From the NCBI GenBank assembly GCA_041742235.1, contig JBGSJA010000228.1, positions 1 through 7,118 on the forward strand: a stretch of 7,118 nucleotides of DNA, read 5' to 3'. Every line of letters begins with the position of its first letter. The stretch's first letter is position 1. Below are positions 1 through 5,927 of the stretch, piece after piece. The notes under the pieces are model-generated. The model ran no database searches and was not told the DNA's origin. It saw only the letters and a program-made list of their open reading frames with translations. This DNA comes from BOKV01 sp041742235. Lineage in GTDB: Bacteria > Pseudomonadota > Alphaproteobacteria > Rhizobiales > Rhizobiaceae. A program made the translations under genes and the position numbers.

Positions 1-30
1 GGGATTGATAACAAAGGGGACATTACTGCA

Positions 31-444
31 ATGCCTTCAGAACCGAAACGGGAATGCCGCGTCATTGCGCCGCAAAAAACCTACGGGGGCAAGCAGGGAT
101 TCAACTATTTCGAGGGAATATCCAAAGAATCAGTGGGTTCGCAGGGCGTTTGCCTACACCTCCTGACCATTCCGCCGGGCGGGCGGGCCAAGGCGCACAA
201 GCACGAGAGCCACGAGACAGCGATTTACGCAATCGAGGGAGAAACCGTGATGTGGTGGGGCGAGCGGCTCGAGAACCGCATGGTCATCAAGGCCGGCGAG
301 ATGCTCTATATCCCCGCCGACATGCCGCATCTGCCGGCAAACTTGAGCGACAAGCCGGCGACGGCGGTGATCGCCCGGACCGACCCGCACGAGCAGGAAA
401 GCGTGGTGCTGCTGCCGGAGCTGGAGGAGTTGGTGCCGCTGTGA
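31..444 (+). CDS. Small single-domain cupin protein, function unknown
   Basis: A 137-residue protein made of one cupin (RmlC-like beta-barrel) domain. Both cupin motifs are clear. Motif 1 spans about residues 51-70 (G51, H56, H58, E62, G70). Motif 2 is G89-x5-P95-x-D-x2-H100-x3-N104. Together H56, H58, E62 and H100 form a complete metal-binding set, so the protein probably binds a divalent metal. No signal peptide or membrane segment is visible, so it is likely cytosolic. An AAGGGGA ribosome site lies at 14-20, 10 bases before the ATG. The gene converges with the aldolase-like gene; what lies upstream is outside the window. Single-domain cupins include isomerases, dioxygenases and sugar- or ligand-binding proteins, and nothing here selects among these. 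The gene call is secure, the function open. Confidence 0.88.
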   Translation: MPSEPKRECRVIAPQKTYGGKQGFNYFEGISKESVGSQGVCLHLLTIPPGGRAKAHKHESHETAIYAIEGETVMWWGERLENRMVIKAGEMLYIPADMPHLPANLSDKPATAVIARTDPHEQESVVLLPELEELVPL

Positions 445-490
445 GCGCAAACTAGCAGGCTGGATCTCGCCTTACAATTTGCGACCAGTG
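445..490. terminator. Inverted repeat between convergent genes, possible bidirectional terminator
   Basis: The short gap between two converging genes contains nested complementary arms: CGCAAA (446-451) with TTTGCG (478-483), and inside them AGGC (457-460) with GCCT (469-472) around an 8-base loop. A symmetric 5-base mismatch separates the two stems. There is no strong T-tract on either side, so this is at best a weak terminator. The call rests on position and partial symmetry only. Confidence 0.25.
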
Positions 491-1237
491 TCACGCCGCA
501 TAATCGGCGCCTTCGCGGTCCAGCATGCGCTTGAGTTCGGAAAAATGCGCCTCGTCCGCGCCCTTGTAGTCGTCCCAGCCGGCGGCGGTCGTCTCGGCAA
601 GGTCGTCGTCCATCACGTTGAGCGGCCGGCCGGTGGAAAGGGCGAGGATCATGTTCTGCGCTGCCTTCTCCAAATAGTACATGGTGTCGAAGGCTTCGCC
701 GACCGTCTCGCCGATCACTGTCACGCCGTGGTTCGCCATCATCAACACCTTGCGGTTGCCGATCGTGGAGGCGATTCGCTCGCCCTCCGCCTCCTCCGTC
801 GCGATGCCGCCGAAACTCATGTCCACCGCAACGCGGTTGTAGAAACGGGCTGTGTTCTGGTCGATCGGCAGGATCGAGGGGTCCTTCAGCGAGGCCAGCG
901 CCGTGGCATGGGGCGGATGGAGGTGGAGCACCACCCGCGCCTGCGGCAGTCTGCGGTGAATCGCGGCGTGGATCGACCAAGCCGATGGGTCGGGCGCATC
1001 GGGCCGGTTCATCGTCCCGTGATCGTCAGCATCGACCAGCATCAGGTCGCTTGCCCGGATCGCGGAAAAGTGCCGCCAGCGCGGATTGACGAGGAACTGC
1101 CTGCCATCGGCAGATACAGCCGCCGAGAAATGGTTCGCCACCGCCTCGTGCCAGCCGTGCCTCGCCGCCAGCCGGAACGCCGCGGCAAGGTCGATTCGAA
1201 GGGTGGATTCGTCGATCTTGAGATTCATTGCGGACAT
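491..1237 (-). CDS. Class II aldolase/adducin-family protein, zinc site kept, catalytic Glu absent
   Basis: A 248-residue class II aldolase/adducin-fold protein, the usual length for the family. The zinc ligands can be placed by comparison with E. coli fuculose-phosphate aldolase FucA (H92, H94, H155): here H105 and H107 in LHLHPPH and H170 in ANHGV. FucA's catalytic Glu73 (SSEWRFH) aligns with A86 in PSAWSIH. The phosphate-site loops also differ: GNVS becomes NHFS, and TPTG becomes NPRW. A true sugar-phosphate aldolase is therefore unlikely; a decarboxylase, dehydratase or adducin-like role is possible. The frame is open upstream to 1369, but the ATG at 1237 has a strong GGGGAGG site 9 bases before it and fits the family length. 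A second in-frame ATG lies at 1228. It shares the direction of the pyrimidine operon but sits behind a 304-base gap with a hairpin, so it is probably a separate unit. Confidence 0.88.
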   Translation of the reverse strand: MSAMNLKIDESTLRIDLAAAFRLAARHGWHEAVANHFSAAVSADGRQFLVNPRWRHFSAIRASDLMLVDADDHGTMNRPDAPDPSAWSIHAAIHRRLPQARVVLHLHPPHATALASLKDPSILPIDQNTARFYNRVAVDMSFGGIATEEAEGERIASTIGNRKVLMMANHGVTVIGETVGEAFDTMYYLEKAAQNMILALSTGRPLNVMDDDLAETTAAGWDDYKGADEAHFSELKRMLDREGADYAA

Positions 1238-1515
1238 TGGCAGTAACCTCCCCTGGGCAACTCCACGCGAGACCTTAACGACCTTGTCGGAAATATACAC
1301 CCTCGCCAACAGGCGATGTTGCAAAGCAGCCGTGGCGGCGGGGCGTTTTCGGGACGTTTGTCGGCGCAATCGATAAGTGGTGTTGCCAGCCTTCCTTCAA
1401 AAAAACGTCTTCCCTCCGAATTGCTGTACTCAGCACTCCCCTTCACATTGCAGGAAACGCCACGGCATGGCTGATCACAAATGGCTATACCGATTGCAAC
1501 TGCTTGAGAATTGAA
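1238..1515. other. Intergenic leader region upstream of the aldolase-like gene
   Basis: Noncoding stretch between the amidohydrolase operon and the aldolase-like gene. It presumably holds the latter's promoter, but I cannot place a convincing -35/-10 pair. Visible elements are a short inverted repeat TCGCC-AACA-GGCGA (1303-1316), an AT-rich TATATT on the minus strand (1292-1297), a direct repeat GACCTT at 1271 and 1280, and a seven-A run near 1399-1405. Open frames here are short and lack family resemblance. Confidence 0.5.
1247..1253 (-). promoter_or_regulatory. Ribosome binding site of the aldolase-like gene
   Basis: GGGGAGG on the minus strand, 9 bases before the ATG at 1237. It decides the start against the longer open frame, which would begin at 1369 with no comparable site and would add 44 residues without family resemblance. 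Confidence 0.75.
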
Positions 1516-1535
1516 TACCCCACCGGGTGGGGGTA
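1516..1535 (-). terminator. Likely terminator of the minus-strand pyrimidine operon
   Basis: A strong hairpin begins 6 bases past the amidohydrolase stop. Read on the minus strand it is CCCCAC-CCG-GTGGGG, extendable to TAC...GTA with one bulged C. It is followed by TTCAATTCTC, which is T-rich but not a clean T-run. Position directly after the last operon gene and the strong GC stem support termination; the weak U-tract is the reservation. Confidence 0.5.
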
Positions 1536-1541
1536 AATTGC

Positions 1542-2792
1542 CTACTCCACGATCTGCGCCGTTTCCACCACGGCGTGAAACAGCACGTCGCAACCCTTGG
1601 CGGCCCAGTCTTTCGAGATTTCCTCGGCCTCGTTGTGCGACAGGCCGTCGACACAGGGGCACATGACCATCGCTGCCGCGGCGACGCGGTTGATCCAGCA
1701 GGCATCGTGGCCGGCGCCGGAAATGATGTCGCGGTGCGAGTAGCCGAGGCGCTGTGCCGCGTTGCGGATCGCGGAAACGCATTTTTCGTCGAAAGTCACC
1801 GGATCAAAGCCGCCGACCTTTTCCATCTCGATGCCAAGGCCCATTTCGGCGGCAATATTGTGCGCGCCTGCCTTGAGCCGAGCCTCCATGTCCTTGATCA
1901 CGGCAAGGTCGGGCGAGCGGAAGTCCACCGTGAAGACCACCTTGCCCGGAATGACATTGCGCGAATTGGGATAGACTTCGATGTGCCCCGCCGCGCCGAC
2001 CGCATGGGGCGCATGGCTCCAGGCGATCTTGTCGACGAGTTCGAGGATGCGGGCCATGCCGAGGCCGGCATTCCTGCGCATCGGCATCGGAGTGGAGCCG
2101 GTATGGGCATCCTTGCCGGTGAGCGTGATCTGCGTCCACGAAAGGCCCTGGCCATGGGTGACGACGCCGATGTCCTTGCCTTCGGCCTCGAGGATCGGTC
2201 CCTGCTCGATGTGCAACTCGAAAAAGGCGTGCATCTTGCGCGCGCCGACCTCCTCATCGCCCTGCCAGCCGATGCGCTTCAATTCGTCTCCGAATTTCCT
2301 GCCCTTGGCGTCGGTGCGATCATAGGCCCAATCGAGGTCATGGATACCGGCAAACACGCCCGATGCCAGCATGGCCGGGGCAAAGCGCGTGCCTTCCTCG
2401 TTGGTCCAGTTGGTGACGACGATCGGGTGTTTCGTCCTGATGCCGAGATCGTTGAGGGTTCGGATGACCTCAAGCCCGCCGAGTACGCCCAGCACGCCGT
2501 CATATTTTCCGCCGGTCGGCTGGGTGTCGAGATGGCTGCCGACATAGACTGGAAGCGCCTGCGGGTCCGTGCCCTCGCGCCGCGCGAACATGGTGCCCAT
2601 CGTATCGACGCCCATGGTCAGGCCGGCCGATTCGCACCAGCGCTGGAAGAGCTTGCGCCCCTCGCCATCCTCGTCCGTCAGGGTCTGGCGGTTGTTTCCG
2701 CCAGCGACGCCCGGTCCGATCTTCGCCATTTCATGCAGCGATTCCCACAGCCGGTCGCCATTGATCTTGAGATTTTCGCCGGGTGCAGCCAT
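1542..2792 (-). CDS. Zn-dependent N-carbamoyl-beta-alanine amidohydrolase (beta-ureidopropionase), M20 family
   Basis: A 416-residue M20-type amidohydrolase of the hydantoinase/carbamoylase group, full length for the family. The expected reaction is hydrolysis of N-carbamoyl-beta-alanine (or the beta-aminoisobutyrate analogue) to the free beta-amino acid, CO2 and ammonia, in the cytosol. The di-metal ligands can be read in order: H87 (VGSHLDTQ), D98 (GKYDGVLG), E133 after E132 (WTNEEGTRF), H194 (FELHIEQGP) and H386 (GLSHNEAEE). A small dimerisation domain lies at about residues 210-325. It is the last gene of the operon, 12 bases behind the dehydrogenase, with a weak AGGCGAG site 7 bases before its ATG. 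The same family includes allantoate amidohydrolase and L-carbamoylases, so sequence alone leaves the substrate open. The aminotransferase, semialdehyde dehydrogenase and RutR-like regulator next door favour the pyrimidine substrate. Confidence 0.9.
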   Translation of the reverse strand: MAAPGENLKINGDRLWESLHEMAKIGPGVAGGNNRQTLTDEDGEGRKLFQRWCESAGLTMGVDTMGTMFARREGTDPQALPVYVGSHLDTQPTGGKYDGVLGVLGGLEVIRTLNDLGIRTKHPIVVTNWTNEEGTRFAPAMLASGVFAGIHDLDWAYDRTDAKGRKFGDELKRIGWQGDEEVGARKMHAFFELHIEQGPILEAEGKDIGVVTHGQGLSWTQITLTGKDAHTGSTPMPMRRNAGLGMARILELVDKIAWSHAPHAVGAAGHIEVYPNSRNVIPGKVVFTVDFRSPDLAVIKDMEARLKAGAHNIAAEMGLGIEMEKVGGFDPVTFDEKCVSAIRNAAQRLGYSHRDIISGAGHDACWINRVAAAAMVMCPCVDGLSHNEAEEISKDWAAKGCDVLFHAVVETAQIVE

Positions 2793-2804
2793 GTCCAGTC
2801 TCGC

Positions 2805-4307
2805 CTATGTATTGCTCGGGAATGTGAATACCGCGCCGGACTTGATGCCTGCCGGCCAGCGTGTCGTGACCGTCTTGAGGCGTGTGTAGAAGTGAACGCC
2901 CTCCGGCCCGTAGATCGAATGGTCGCCGAACAGCGAGCGCTTCCAGCCGCCGAAGGAGTGATAGGCTACCGGCACCGGAATCGGCACGTTGATGCCGACC
3001 ATGCCGATTTCGATCTGGTCGGCAAAGTCGCGCGCCGCATCGCCATCGCGCGTGAAGATCGCCGTGCCGTTGCCATATTCATGGGCGTTCACGAGATCGA
3101 CCGCCTGTGAATAATCCTTCGCCCGGACGACCGAAAGCACCGGACCGAAGATCTCTTCCTTGTAGATGGTCATGTCCGGCGTGACGCGGTCGAACAGCGT
3201 GCCGCCGACGAAATAGCCGTTCTCATAGCCTTGCAGCGAGAAGCCGCGGCCGTCGACCACGAGTTCGGCGCCTTCCTTCACCCCGGCGTCGATATAGCCG
3301 AGCACCTTTTGCTGGTGCGCCTTGGTGATGAGCGGCCCCATCTCGGCTTCGGCATCGCTCGCTGGGCCGATCTTCAACGCCTCGACACGCGGCTTGAGCT
3401 TGGCGACCAGCGCGTCCGCCGTTTTCTCGCCGACCGGAACCGCCACTGAGATCGCCATGCAGCGCTCTCCGGCGGAACCATAACCCGCGCCCATCAGCGC
3501 GTCCGCCGCCAGGTCGAGGTCACCGTCGGGCAGCACGATCATGTGGTTCTTCGCCCCGCCCAGCGCCTGCACGCGCTTTCCGGCAGCCGTGCCGCGCGTA
3601 TAGACATATTCGGCGATCGGGGTCGATCCGACGAAGCTGACCGCCTTGATGTCGGGATGGTCGAGGATCGCATCGACCACAGTCTTGTCGCCATGCACGA
3701 CGTTGAGCACGCCATCGGGAAAGCCCGCCTCGCGGAACAGGTCCCATGACAGCATCGCGGCCGACGGATCGCGCTCGGAAGGCTTGAGGATGAAGGTGTT
3801 TCCGCAGGCAACCGCGATGGGGTACATCCACATCGGCACCATGGCCGGGAAGTTGAACGGGGTGATGCCGGCGACGACGCCGAGCGGTTGGCGGTCGGAA
3901 TAGCTGTCGATTGCCGGTCCGACATTGCGCGAGAACTCGCCTTTCAAAAGGCTTGGAATGCCGCAGGCATAGTCCACCACCTCAATGCCGCGGGCGAGTT
4001 CGCCCAGCGCATCGGCATGGGTCTTGCCATGCTCCTTCGATATCTCCCGCGCGAGGTCGTCGCTGTAGCGGTCGAGCAGTTCCTTGAACTTGAACATGAA
4101 CTTGGCGCGGCGCAGCGGCGGCGTGTTGCGCCACGTGGCAAATGCCGCCTTGGCTACCGCCACCGCCGCATTGAGCTCCTCGACAGTGGAAAGGGGCAGT
4201 TCGGCCGACGGCTCGCCTGTGGCCGGGTTGAACACCTGGGTGCGGTGGGCGGAGGCGGAGACGTAACGCCTGCCGCCCACCGCGTTTTCAATGACCGGAA
4301 ATGCCAT
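2805..4307 (-). CDS. mmsA: CoA-acylating methylmalonate/malonate-semialdehyde dehydrogenase
   Basis: A 500-residue aldehyde dehydrogenase superfamily enzyme that converts malonate semialdehyde to acetyl-CoA, or methylmalonate semialdehyde to propionyl-CoA, with NAD, CoA and loss of CO2. The Rossmann region has TPFNFPAMVP (N152) and FVGSTPIAE (224-233). The catalytic cysteine is C283 in GSAGERCMA. The usual ALDH general-base motif ELGG reads ALGGAKN (248-254); losing this Glu is the hallmark of the CoA-acylating MMSDH subfamily. The frame stays open to 4574, but that extension overlaps the aminotransferase gene and is not MMSDH-like. Two tandem ATGs occur at 4310 and 4307. GAGG lies 7 bases before the second, which I chose; the first would give ATGA overlap with the upstream stop. 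Either way it is translationally coupled to the aminotransferase. Family members also serve inositol and valine breakdown; here beta-alanine use is inferred from the operon. Confidence 0.94.
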   Translation of the reverse strand: MAFPVIENAVGGRRYVSASAHRTQVFNPATGEPSAELPLSTVEELNAAVAVAKAAFATWRNTPPLRRAKFMFKFKELLDRYSDDLAREISKEHGKTHADALGELARGIEVVDYACGIPSLLKGEFSRNVGPAIDSYSDRQPLGVVAGITPFNFPAMVPMWMYPIAVACGNTFILKPSERDPSAAMLSWDLFREAGFPDGVLNVVHGDKTVVDAILDHPDIKAVSFVGSTPIAEYVYTRGTAAGKRVQALGGAKNHMIVLPDGDLDLAADALMGAGYGSAGERCMAISVAVPVGEKTADALVAKLKPRVEALKIGPASDAEAEMGPLITKAHQQKVLGYIDAGVKEGAELVVDGRGFSLQGYENGYFVGGTLFDRVTPDMTIYKEEIFGPVLSVVRAKDYSQAVDLVNAHEYGNGTAIFTRDGDAARDFADQIEIGMVGINVPIPVPVAYHSFGGWKRSLFGDHSIYGPEGVHFYTRLKTVTTRWPAGIKSGAVFTFPSNT

Positions 4308-5635
4308 CATTCGACCTCGTTCAGCACCTGGCGCAGCGTGTCGATGAGTTCGTCGATCTGCGCCTTCTGGATGATCAGGGGCGGCGACAGCGCGATGATG
4401 TCGCCTGTGGTGCGGATGAGCAAGCCCTTGTCGTATGCGCGCAGGAAGGCGGAGAAGGCGCGCTTGGTCGGCTGGCCGTCGATCGGCTTCAACTCGATCG
4501 CACCGATAAGGCCGATGTTGCGGATGTCGATGACATGCGGCGCATCGGCGAGCGAGTGAACCGCGTCCTCCCAATATTGCGCGATTTCGCCGACCCGCTC
4601 GAACAGGCTTTCCTGCTTGTAGGTCTCGAGCGTCGCGATGCCTGCCGCCGAGGCGATCGGGTTGCCGGAATAGGTATAGCCGTGGAACAGCTCGATCATG
4701 TGTTCCGGGCCGTTCATGAAGGCGTCGTGGATCTCGTTCTTGACAATCACCGCGCCCATGGGGATGACGCCGTTGGTGAGGCCCTTTGCCGAGGTGATGA
4801 TGTCAGGCTTGACGTTGAAATATTGCGCGGCGAACGGCGTTCCAAGCCGGCCATAGCCGGTGATGACCTCGTCGAAAATCAGCAGGATGCCGTATTTGTC
4901 GCAAATGGCGCGCAGGCGTTCGAGATAGCCCTTTGGGGGCGGCAGCACGCCGGTGGAGCCTGCAACCGGCTCGACGATGACCGCCGCGATGCTGGACGGG
5001 TCGTGCAGCAGCGCGATGCGTTCAAGGTCGTCGGCAAGTTCCGCGCCATGCTCGGGCATTCCGCGCGAAAACGCATTCTTGTCGGGCTGGTGCGTGTGGC
5101 GCATGTGGTCGACGCCGGTCAGCAAGGTGCCGAACATCTTGCGGTTGGAGACGATGCCGCCCACGGAAATTCCGCCGAAATTGACGCCATGATAGCCGCG
5201 CTCGCGGCCGATCAGGCGGAAGCGCGAGCCTTCGCCGCGCGCGCGGTGGTAGCCGATGGCCATCTTGAGCGCGGTTTCGACCGATTCGGATCCGGAGTTG
5301 GTGTAGAAGACGTGGTCCATGCCCTCCGGCGCAAGATCGACGATCCGGTTCGCCAGTTCGAACGCCTTGGGGTGGCCCATCTGGAAGGCTGGCGCGTAGT
5401 CAAGCTCCGCTGCCTGTTCCTGGATCGCCTGCGTGATCAACGGGCGGCAATGGCCGGCATTGACGCACCACAGGCCTGCGGTTCCGTCCAGGACCCGCCG
5501 CTGGTCGGAAGTGACGAAATGCATGTCCCTGGCGCTGACGAACATGCGCGGCGCCTGCTTGAACTGGCGGTTCGCGGTGAACGGCATCCAGAAGGCGCGC
5601 AGATCGTTGGGGGTTGCTGAAAGACGGTTGGACAT
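4307..5635 (-). CDS. Omega-amino acid (beta-alanine):pyruvate aminotransferase, class III PLP enzyme
   Basis: A 442-residue class III aminotransferase resembling the Pseudomonas omega-amino acid:pyruvate aminotransferase along its length (that enzyme is about 449 residues), including the N-terminal FWMPFTANRQF (15-25). It should move the amino group of beta-alanine or beta-aminoisobutyrate to pyruvate, giving a semialdehyde and alanine. PLP-site features are visible: NSGSES (113-118) for the cofactor phosphate, GYHG (147-150), FDEVITG with D255 facing the pyridine nitrogen, and SAKGLTNG with the Schiff-base lysine K284. HGYTYSGNP (318-326) and R408 are further family positions. It is the first gene of the operon. 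The ATG at 5635 follows a purine-rich AAGGGAAGGGAA, and its promoter region is shared with the divergent regulator. Its stop overlaps the next gene's start. Related enzymes act on GABA, putrescine or amines; beta-alanine is favoured by the neighbouring amidohydrolase and dehydrogenase. Confidence 0.92.
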   Translation of the reverse strand: MSNRLSATPNDLRAFWMPFTANRQFKQAPRMFVSARDMHFVTSDQRRVLDGTAGLWCVNAGHCRPLITQAIQEQAAELDYAPAFQMGHPKAFELANRIVDLAPEGMDHVFYTNSGSESVETALKMAIGYHRARGEGSRFRLIGRERGYHGVNFGGISVGGIVSNRKMFGTLLTGVDHMRHTHQPDKNAFSRGMPEHGAELADDLERIALLHDPSSIAAVIVEPVAGSTGVLPPPKGYLERLRAICDKYGILLIFDEVITGYGRLGTPFAAQYFNVKPDIITSAKGLTNGVIPMGAVIVKNEIHDAFMNGPEHMIELFHGYTYSGNPIASAAGIATLETYKQESLFERVGEIAQYWEDAVHSLADAPHVIDIRNIGLIGAIELKPIDGQPTKRAFSAFLRAYDKGLLIRTTGDIIALSPPLIIQKAQIDELIDTLRQVLNEVE

Positions 5636-5648
5636 TTCCCTTCCCTTT

Positions 5649-5686
5649 TGCCTTTAGGCATTGGCGACGGCCGGTTGATCCCGGCC
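5649..5686 (-). promoter_or_regulatory. Two hairpins in the leader of the aminotransferase operon
   Basis: Two perfect inverted repeats lie just upstream of the purine-rich ribosome site. GGCCGG (5669-5674) and CCGGCC (5681-5686) enclose a 6-base loop. TGCCT (5649-5653) and AGGCA (5656-5660) are separated by two bases, which as RNA would more likely form a 4-bp stem with a 4-base loop. They could affect leader RNA stability or access to the ribosome, or the second could be a protein site. No riboswitch fold is recognisable. Confidence 0.3.
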
Positions 5687-5796
5687 TTCGCATTGACAGC
5701 CGCCGAATGCGGCACAAGCCCCTTGCCTGCGCGCCGGCAACCCTGATGATCCCGATTGCTTGCATGACCGGCATCAACTGCGAAGACAAGCTTCCA

Positions 5797-5825
5797 ATAT
5801 TTTGACCGGCTGGTAAAGATTGCAG
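5797..5825 (-). promoter_or_regulatory. Candidate promoter of the aminotransferase operon overlapping the RutR box
   Basis: On the minus strand CTGCAA (5820-5825) and AATATT (5797-5802) sit 17 bases apart. They match the sigma-70 -35 and -10 consensus at only 3 of 6 and 4 of 6 positions. The RutR-like operator fills the spacer between them, the classic arrangement for a repressor. The elements themselves are weak, so this is a proposal from geometry. Confidence 0.25.
5802..5817. promoter_or_regulatory. RutR-type operator
   Basis: TTGACCGGCTGGTAAA matches the published E. coli RutR box TTGACCANNTGGTCAA at 12 of 14 defined positions with exact 16-base spacing; the differences are A7 to G and C14 to A. 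The site has dyad symmetry (6 of 8 bases pair between half-sites). It lies between the divergent aminotransferase operon and the RutR-like gene, 106 bases before the latter's start. I saw no second full copy in the window. It is therefore the likely binding site for the adjacent regulator and could control both directions. Confidence 0.72.
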
Positions 5826-5855
5826 GTTCCCCAGACGCACTCAAGGGGGATTTCC

Positions 5856-5927
5856 GTGCATTGTGGACCCTTGGGCGGCAAAAAGCACGGTGCAAAGCGA
5901 CGCGCAATGACGGAGGCGGGATTTTGA
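5856..5927 (+). other. Possible 23-codon leader ORF overlapping the regulator start
   Basis: A GTG at 5856, preceded by AAGGGGGA (5843-5850), opens a 23-codon frame rich in Lys/Arg and Gly (MHCGPLGGKKHG...). Its TGA (5925-5927) overlaps the TTG start of the regulator gene, and an internal ATG at 5907 gives a six-residue version. The arrangement would allow translational coupling to rutR. It is short, unrecognised, and may be chance. Confidence 0.25.
5912..5916 (+). promoter_or_regulatory. Ribosome binding site fixing the TTG start of the RutR-like gene
   Basis: GGAGG lies 7 bases before the TTG at 5924. This spacing is ideal and selects that start over the in-frame TTG at 5861, which would add 21 residues. 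The shorter protein also matches E. coli RutR in length and in the position of the first DNA-binding-domain helix. Confidence 0.75.

Noticed and set aside
479..1246. 255-codon plus-strand open frame opposite the aldolase-like gene
   Set aside because: Composition typical of an antisense shadow, while the minus-strand product has clear family motifs.
1303..1324. TTGCAA (1319-1324) and TATATT (1292-1297) as a promoter for the aldolase-like gene
   Set aside because: The spacer is 21 bases, too long for a sigma-70 promoter; no better pair was found.
1527..3110. 527-codon plus-strand open frame opposite the amidohydrolase and dehydrogenase
   Set aside because: It is antisense to two strongly recognisable enzymes, has no family resemblance, and long antisense frames are expected in GC-rich genes.
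4308..4574. N-terminal extension of the semialdehyde dehydrogenase frame
   Set aside because: It overlaps the conserved C-terminus of the aminotransferase gene, is Arg-rich without ALDH resemblance, and the ATGs at 4310/4307 have a suitable GAGG site.
4301..5620. 439-codon plus-strand open frame almost exactly opposite the aminotransferase
   Set aside because: Its low-complexity, Arg/Asp/Val-rich content mirrors the codon bias of the true gene on the other strand; no recognisable domain.
5765..5780. Second RutR box beginning ATGACCGGC
   Set aside because: Only the left half resembles the box; the right half (ATCAACT) matches no consensus position.
5861..5923. Upstream TTG start (5861) for the regulator
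   Set aside because: It would add 21 residues not found in RutR, with a poorer ribosome site than the GGAGG before TTG 5924.
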